From positions 1 through 10,733 of the forward strand of contig CAJPTV010000078.1 of the NCBI GenBank assembly GCA_905373665.1: a stretch of DNA of 10,733 nucleotides, in the 5' to 3' direction. The translations under genes were made by a program, and so were the position numbers. Below are positions 6,260 to 10,733 of this stretch, piece by piece; within the stretch, counting starts at the first letter, position 1, and every line of letters begins with the position of its first letter. Source of the stretch: Bacteroidia bacterium (lineage in GTDB: Bacteria > Bacteroidota > Bacteroidia > Bacteroidales > CAJPTX01). Under the pieces are notes generated by a model. That model worked only from the letters and a program-made list of their open reading frames with translations, was not told the origin of the DNA and did no database searches.

Positions 6260-6811
6260 ATGGAGCTTACGCAGGAACAGAAGAGGCTGGAACGGAAGAT
6301 TCAGTACTTCGAATATATAGTCTCCAAGCTTATTGAGTGGTATAAGGAGGTTAAGGACGAGAATGACGAGAGTTTTGAAAAGCACTTCTCGCGCATCGTG
6401 GTGATGAAGCTTCTCTTTTTCGTCGCTGCAGTCAAGAATGAGAAAGGCGAGGACCTCTTAGATATCTTTAATGATTTCTATGCTATGCAATATGGACCAG
6501 TGGAGGGGGAGATTTATACGGCGATGGTGGAAGATGCAATGTTGAGTTATTCATTTCCTGTTTTCCCGATACCGGAACTTGAAATAAAGGGGAAACCAGA
6601 GATGGGCTCACAAGAGCAAGTTGATGAGGCTATAAAAGCTTTGAGGGGGAAAAATCCGAAATTAGTTCGCTACACTTCATCAAAGTTGATTGTTTTGAGC
6701 CATCGATGGTTGTCGTGGAGGGTAGCTATATCAATTGCCCGACTTAATGGATTGAACTGTGAGTCTATGACTACGCAAGATATTAGAGAAGACGAGATGT
6801 TTTTTGAGTAG
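6260..6811 (+). CDS. Panacea/SocA-like (DUF4065) protein, probable antitoxin-like partner
   Basis: A 183-residue soluble protein. It shows the pattern of the SocA-like/Panacea (DUF4065) family: VVMKLLFFVAAV (47-58), LLDIFNDFYAMQYGPVEGEIY (66-86) and LSHRWLSWRVAISI (146-159). Residues 1-35 form an extra charged helix, perhaps a coiled coil. Family members include the ClpXP adaptor SocA of Caulobacter and Panacea antitoxins, which neutralise many unrelated neighbouring toxins, so a partner role for the next gene is likely. The start at 6260 has an AG-rich Shine-Dalgarno-like stretch (AGGAAAAGAGG, 6243-6253), unusual for this window. The stop is 18 bp before the membrane-protein gene. Base composition is more A/T-rich than the operon upstream, suggesting transfer. 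The family assignment is from remembered motifs, without a search. Confidence 0.75.
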   Translation: MELTQEQKRLERKIQYFEYIVSKLIEWYKEVKDENDESFEKHFSRIVVMKLLFFVAAVKNEKGEDLLDIFNDFYAMQYGPVEGEIYTAMVEDAMLSYSFPVFPIPELEIKGKPEMGSQEQVDEAIKALRGKNPKLVRYTSSKLIVLSHRWLSWRVAISIARLNGLNCESMTTQDIREDEMFFE

Positions 6812-6829
6812 CAATAAAATTATAGGCTA

Positions 6830-8551
6830 ATGAATATAGAAGATTTGCTTTCATCTTACCAAACAGTATATTTACAGAAACTTCCTCTTACAGAAGAGGG
6901 GATAAAAGAGAGGTTTAAGGAGATTGAGACGTTTAAACTTAGCACGTTTGAATCTCTTTCACTGTTCCTTTTGCGTGGAGAATATGTACAAGATCTAAAG
7001 CAATGGCTTTACGATTTTGTGAAGTTTAGAAATTCTACACGTCAAGATACCTTGCCCTATAAGGGGGCTTTGGGTTTCAAGTTAGAACAGTTATCTCGTG
7101 AACTTACAGTCTCTCGTAAAGGATTCTTCAATACTTTGATTGGAGTACAGAGACTTTTGACTATTGTGGAGGGAAAGATTCGTAACAGTCAACCTAGTGA
7201 GTTGAATGTTGTATGGCTGAATAAAATCGAGAGCGAATGGGACTTGTTCTCTTTTTTCTCTGAGGTGGTGATCCCTATTTGTATACAAGATCACATACTT
7301 ACGCTTCTTACCGAGAGTGAGGAAATTAACAAGTTAATCGTTTTATACGAGCGTCTAAAAAAGACCATTGAGGAGAAATACATTCCTCCTGAGGTTGCAG
7401 AACTGTTAAAATTGAAATATGAATTCGTCATATATAAGTACTTAGCTTTAAAAGGACGACCTCTGAATTACTCTTTTAATTTTGAGAGGAATTCGATTGA
7501 TGTTAATGATTTCGGAGTCGGACTTCTGGCTGATTATGCAAGTTTCTTCCGTGTCGTATACCTAGAAGATGATTTAGATAAGAACAAAAAACGAGAGGTC
7601 GAGAAGCTTGATACTGTAGCTAAGCTCTCGGTGTTAGTGAAGTATTATAGCACTCGTCGTATTGATCGGAAAAAATTAACGAAGCTGATTGACGGCTATG
7701 TCAATGCTCATACCGAACAAGAGTCGGATTTTGATGACTATGCACGGAAGACTGTGCGTAACTTTCTATACAATTGTCGTTTTTCATACGACGTCAAATC
7801 GATTATTAAAGAGCAGAAGCTATCACTGGGAAAGGTATTGCACGCTCTTAAGCCAGAGTTGGAAAAAATAGAGGCGCTGCAGCGTGAAACGGAGATTTGG
7901 AACTATTTTCCGTACAAAAAATTCCTTGAATATTTCATTCCTCATATAGAACAGAGACTCGATAGTATTGAGGCTTTTGAAGCGATGAAGTTCGCGAATG
8001 AATGCTTAGAAAAGTTTGAGAGGTGCTTACGTTGGTGCAACGAACACTCTTTCCTGCCCATTCAACTCCCGTTTCAGGAGTGTCTGCTACCGATAGCGGT
8101 AGCAAATGAGGAACATGTTTTGTTTATTGCTTCTGGCTTTGTGCGACCACACGATCAGCAAAAACTAAAACAGGATTTAGAGGAGTTTCGTATCAAGCTC
8201 TTGTCGCTTCGCGAACGATACAATACGCTGAAGGTAATTACTAAGGCACAAGAAGCGGCAATAGCGTTAAAAGGGAAAATGATCTCTTTGGGCGGAGGGG
8301 GGATAGCCGTTCTTATCTTTCTTTTAACCACAGTAAACACCTTAAATGCTAGTCGAAAGGAGATTGCGTTGGGCGAGATGTTCTCTTTGATTGGAGGGAT
8401 TGGAGTTCTTCTCCTGCTCTTTCTCTCGGCCGTCTACTTTATCGCACTTCCACCGAAAAAGAGTTTTTACCGAGACCTCCGCTTTTGGTTCTTTGCCACA
8501 CTCTCTTTATTTTCCATAGTACTTTTCCTCTACTTTTTGTATCGCTTCTAA
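6830..8551 (+). CDS. Unrecognised 573-residue protein with three C-terminal membrane segments
   Basis: I do not recognise this protein. It has no signal peptide. Residues 1-440 look cytoplasmic and mostly helical, rich in Lys, Glu and aromatic residues, with charged stretches such as EDDLDKNKKREVEKLD. A probable coiled coil follows (about 442-480: QQKLKQDLEEFRIKLLSL onward). Three hydrophobic segments come last: about 484-505 (GGGGIAVLIFLL), 517-540 (GGIGVLLLLFLSAVYF) and 552-573 (the final 22 residues), ending LYRF at the extreme C-terminus. The layout, a large sensor-like body tethered by a terminal membrane bundle, recalls membrane-acting effectors of abortive-infection systems, but no enzymatic motif is visible. 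It is codirectional with and 18 bp behind the DUF4065 gene, with the same A/T-rich composition, so the two were probably acquired together. A toxin or membrane effector role is an inference from context. Confidence 0.7.
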   Translation: MNIEDLLSSYQTVYLQKLPLTEEGIKERFKEIETFKLSTFESLSLFLLRGEYVQDLKQWLYDFVKFRNSTRQDTLPYKGALGFKLEQLSRELTVSRKGFFNTLIGVQRLLTIVEGKIRNSQPSELNVVWLNKIESEWDLFSFFSEVVIPICIQDHILTLLTESEEINKLIVLYERLKKTIEEKYIPPEVAELLKLKYEFVIYKYLALKGRPLNYSFNFERNSIDVNDFGVGLLADYASFFRVVYLEDDLDKNKKREVEKLDTVAKLSVLVKYYSTRRIDRKKLTKLIDGYVNAHTEQESDFDDYARKTVRNFLYNCRFSYDVKSIIKEQKLSLGKVLHALKPELEKIEALQRETEIWNYFPYKKFLEYFIPHIEQRLDSIEAFEAMKFANECLEKFERCLRWCNEHSFLPIQLPFQECLLPIAVANEEHVLFIASGFVRPHDQQKLKQDLEEFRIKLLSLRERYNTLKVITKAQEAAIALKGKMISLGGGGIAVLIFLLTTVNTLNASRKEIALGEMFSLIGGIGVLLLLFLSAVYFIALPPKKSFYRDLRFWFFATLSLFSIVLFLYFLYRF

Positions 8552-8746
8552 AGCCATTGGCTTGATAGTGAACCCCGAGGGGATTACCCTTCGTTATGAG
8601 TTAGTCACCCTCACGGGGTACGTGCTGGCGCGTTAGACGGGACGGAGACGATAGTCGATACAAAGGCGCTTCCCGCAGGGCTCTATTTCGTGCGTCTAAC
8701 GGGGCAAAATGGCGCGAAGAAGGTAGTAAAGGTGATTAAGTACTAG
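8550..8746 (+). pseudogene. Frameshifted remnant of a type IX secretion C-terminal domain
   Basis: Two frames together spell the end of a Por/T9SS sorting domain. The first frame reads about VNPEGITLRYELV then TLTGYVLAR to a TAG at 8634-8636. From 8624 the second frame reads ALDGTETIVDTKALPAGLY, then FVRLTGQNGAKKVVKVIKY, to a TAG at 8744-8746. LPAGLYFVRL followed by a basic KKVVKV tail is the classic ending of outer-membrane T9SS cargo in Bacteroidetes. There is no start codon or upstream body: the remnant begins directly at the stop of the 573-residue gene. A single indel near 8630 explains the break. It looks like the leftover 3' end of a cargo gene whose body was lost or replaced when the cassette arrived. 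Confidence 0.75.
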
Positions 8747-8760
8747 TATTTGTTTCATGT

Positions 8761-8797
8761 AAAGAGAAAACGCCCCTTTTGAGGGCGTTTTCTCTTT
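8761..8797. terminator. Strong bidirectional intrinsic terminator
   Basis: A perfect 15-bp stem, AAAGAGAAAACGCCC (8761-8775) with GGGCGTTTTCTCTTT (8783-8797), around a 7-nt loop. The arms are A-rich then T-rich, so either strand gives a hairpin with a U-rich end. It was probably the terminator of the decayed T9SS gene and now ends the cassette transcript. Confidence 0.85.
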
Positions 8798-8874
8798 GTG
8801 GGCTAAGTCAAAAGAATCAAGAGTAGGCGCTTCAAAACCTTCAAGAGGGTGTCAAAATATACTTTCCCAGTCCC

Positions 8875-8981
8875 CTGTAGGGGTGTAGCGTGCTTTCGCC
8901 CGCAATTCGCGGCAACGCCGCGCTGTGGTGATTTGCATTTTACCGCACATTGCGCCCACTGGGCCGCGCGCCCTTAGCGCC
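8875..8981 (-). repeat. Inverted copy C of the interspersed element
   Basis: The reverse complement of this stretch matches 312-419 almost throughout. Outside the hairpin loop I count two substitutions in about 104 positions. The terminus 8961-8981 is identical to 448-468. Towards lower coordinates the match to copy B ends, but the tail shared with copy A continues (TGTCAAAATA at 8850-8859, the complement of 161-170). The far terminal repeat seen in copy B is not found here. Copies B and C face each other across about 8.4 kb. Confidence 0.9.
8908..8922 (-). other. Conserved-position hairpin in copy C
   Basis: CGCGGC-AAC-GCCGCG, a 6-bp stem with a three-base loop. Read on the minus strand it is followed by the same 9-nt spacer and CGAAAGCA as in the other copies. 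Confidence 0.75.
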
Positions 8982-9002
8982 TAGGTATTTTCTGCAATTA
9001 TG

Positions 9003-9033
9003 TTGTTTATCTTGTTGCATTTTCGTTTCTTTG
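9003..9033 (+). promoter_or_regulatory. Candidate promoter of the Ig-like surface protein gene
   Basis: TTTCTTTG (9026-9033) matches TAnnTTTG at all but the second base. TTG at 9003-9005 lies 20 nt upstream as the -33 element. The leader to ATG 9087 would be about 48 nt and contains GGAG (9073-9076), a possible Shine-Dalgarno site 10 nt from the start. Confidence 0.45.
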
Positions 9034-9086
9034 TGCACTGAAATTGAGATTTATGTATAAACCTAAAGTAATGGAGATCTAGCGTC

Positions 9087-10733
9087 ATGAATAAACAGAA
9101 ATTCTACACAGGCTATGGGCTGTTATCGGTAGTACTTATGGTGCTGCTTATGTTTTCGTCTTTGCCCGCAATGGCGGAAAAATATGAACTCTATATAGCT
9201 GGCAGGCAAGTCACCGATGCCAATTGTAATAATCTAAAGGATATTACAGGCGTTACGGTAGCCCCAGGCGGCGAGTTTAAATACGACCCAGCCAAGAATA
9301 CGCTGACGATGAAGAATGTTACTGTGTCAGTTGGTGAGAGCCAAAATGCAATTCAGAATAAAGGCATAGAGGGGCTAACAATTGTAGTATCGGGCACTAA
9401 TCGTTTAGAAACGAAAAGATTCTCAGCCTTGAGCTGTTTAACCTCTACGAAGATTGAAGGCAATGGTTCTCTTACCACAGTAAGTAAGACTGTGGGTGTT
9501 ATTATCAATAACACGCCCCTTACTATTTCCAACATTACGCTCGAAGCGACTGGGATGTGTGGAATTGCTGGAGAAAACGGCTCTAACGCGACACTCACCC
9601 TCAAGAATGCGACGGTAAATGCTAAAGGGACAGCGGCGGCTATTTGTGATCTCAAGACGTTTACCCTAGAGGGGTGTAAGATAGTAGCCCCCGAAGGCGC
9701 AGAGTGGAAGGCAGAGGAAAAAGCCATAGTAGATGCCCAAGGGAATAGGGCAAAGGAGGTGAAGATAGAAAGGGCAGCTCCTGTTGCCGTAACAGGGGTA
9801 AAAGTAACACCTACGACAGTAGACTTGAAGGTGAACGAAACCAAGCAGCTCACCATCTCGGTAGAACCTGATAACGCCACCAACAAGACGTATACTTGCA
9901 AAAGCGATAAGGAAAGCGTAGCAACCGTGGACAAGACAGGACTAGTCACTGCGGTAGGGGCAGGTACTGCCACGATAACCATAACCACAGAGGACGGGGG
10001 CAAAACGATAACGTGCTCGGTAAATGTCACGGGAGGAAGTAGCCCAAGCTTCGCGCTGAGCTTTAATGAGAGCAGTATCGCAGCGGCAGGCGCTACGCTC
10101 AACGTGGATGTCACTTCTGATAAGGCGTGGACTCTCGACTATGATAGTAGCGTAACGTGGCTGAACGCTTCGCCTAAGGCAGGCACGGGGAATGGAACAG
10201 TAACCTTCACGGTGACAAAGAACGAAGCCAATGCACCGCGCACGGTGGTGGTGACGTTTAAGCAGACTGAGACGGAGAAGGAGTTAAAGCTCACGCTTAC
10301 GCAGGAGTCAGCTTCGTCAGTTCACGTGCCTTTGCAGGGTATCTCGTTTACAGAATCGGCTCTGAAACTCAAGGTCGGGACGTCGGCAACCTTGGTCGTG
10401 AAGTACAACCCCGAGAATGCCACCAACAAGAAGGTAACGTGGGAAGTGACCGAGGGGGCAGCATCGCTTTCGGTAGACGAAAACGGTAAGATAACGGCAA
10501 CGAACGTAGTGGGTACGGCAAAAGTAAAAGCGACGAGCGAAGACGGCGGTCATACCGCCGAGTGCACAATAACCGTGACGACCAAAGACGTGCCTGTAGA
10601 GTCTATTGCGGTATCGCCTGCCGTGGTTAACCTTACTGTAGGAGGGACAGAAAAGCTCTCGGTATCGGTGAAGCCTCAGACGGCCACGAACAAGACGGCA
10701 ACGTGGGCTGTAACCTCAGGGGCAGACATCGTG
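9087..10733 (+). CDS. Exported multidomain Ig-like (Big2)/BACON surface protein, 3' end outside the window
   Basis: The first 549 residues of a gene that runs off the right edge in frame. Residues 1-30 are a signal peptide (hydrophobic GLLSVVLMVLLMF, cleavage expected after PAMA30); there is no lipobox cysteine. Residues 31-230 begin YELYIAGRQVTDANCNNL and continue as repeating hydrophobic-polar strands (TLTMKNV, LTIVVSG, TLTLKNATV, TFTLEGC), typical of a beta-helix-like domain of Bacteroidales cell-surface proteins. A bacterial Ig-like group 2 domain follows (about 233-315), then a BACON-like domain (about 322-408: WTLDYDSSVTWLNASPKAG and a final LTLTQE), a second Ig-like domain (about 416-498) and the start of a third (502 on). 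BACON and Big2 domains act in carbohydrate or mucin binding and adhesion. Whether it carries a T9SS signal lies beyond the window. The substrate is unknown. Confidence 0.85.
   Translation, partial: MNKQKFYTGYGLLSVVLMVLLMFSSLPAMAEKYELYIAGRQVTDANCNNLKDITGVTVAPGGEFKYDPAKNTLTMKNVTVSVGESQNAIQNKGIEGLTIVVSGTNRLETKRFSALSCLTSTKIEGNGSLTTVSKTVGVIINNTPLTISNITLEATGMCGIAGENGSNATLTLKNATVNAKGTAAAICDLKTFTLEGCKIVAPEGAEWKAEEKAIVDAQGNRAKEVKIERAAPVAVTGVKVTPTTVDLKVNETKQLTISVEPDNATNKTYTCKSDKESVATVDKTGLVTAVGAGTATITITTEDGGKTITCSVNVTGGSSPSFALSFNESSIAAAGATLNVDVTSDKAWTLDYDSSVTWLNASPKAGTGNGTVTFTVTKNEANAPRTVVVTFKQTETEKELKLTLTQESASSVHVPLQGISFTESALKLKVGTSATLVVKYNPENATNKKVTWEVTEGAASLSVDENGKITATNVVGTAKVKATSEDGGHTAECTITVTTKDVPVESIAVSPAVVNLTVGGTEKLSVSVKPQTATNKTATWAVTSGADIV

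Noticed and set aside
6109..6336. 75-codon plus-strand frame before the DUF4065 gene
   Set aside because: It starts inside the terminator hairpin and overlaps the real gene in another frame.
9353..10114. 253-codon open frame on the minus strand
   Set aside because: It is antisense to the Ig-like/BACON gene, whose domains are clear; the hydrophobic translation is an artefact of repeated Thr/Glu/Lys/Ala codons.

Overview
The window looks like a chromosome segment of a Bacteroidota bacterium, most likely of the order Bacteroidales and perhaps Porphyromonas-like. The evidence is: TAnnTTTG-type -7 promoter boxes, genes with little or no Shine-Dalgarno sequence, a Bacteroidetes-type serine hydroxymethyltransferase and long PurF, a BACON/Ig-like surface protein, and a decayed type IX secretion C-terminal signal. 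The genus is an inference.

Region 1 (1-551) has no gene. It is packed with interspersed repeats: a 43-bp direct repeat seen twice 250 bp apart, a diverged element copy, an inverted fragment, and an apparently complete 157-bp MITE-like element (312-468) with 20/21-matching terminal inverted repeats. Another copy lies in inverted orientation at 8875-8981. Three copies keep a 6-bp hairpin at the same place although its bases differ. A perfect -7 box (520-527) follows.

Region 2 (552-6147) is a tightly packed operon: a secreted SPOR-domain protein, the two halves of a split transketolase, a 628-residue PurF-type amidophosphoribosyltransferase, and glyA, closed by an intrinsic terminator. The three junctions up to PurF are a 2-bp gap and two ATGA overlaps. 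The metabolic logic fits purine supply: transketolase makes pentose phosphate (the source of PRPP), PurF uses PRPP and glutamine, and GlyA supplies glycine and one-carbon units.

Region 3 (about 6150-8551) is visibly richer in A/T and has its own promoter. It holds a two-gene cassette: a Panacea/SocA-like (DUF4065) protein and, 18 bp later, a 573-residue protein with a long helical body and three C-terminal membrane segments. This resembles a toxin-antitoxin or phage-defence pair and is the best candidate here for an undescribed system.

Region 4 (8552-9086) carries a frameshifted remnant of a type IX secretion C-terminal domain directly behind the cassette, a strong bidirectional terminator, the inverted repeat copy and a candidate promoter. 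Region 5 (9087 to the edge) is the N-terminal 549 residues of a large exported protein with Ig-like (Big2), BACON and N-terminal beta-rich domains; it runs off the window.
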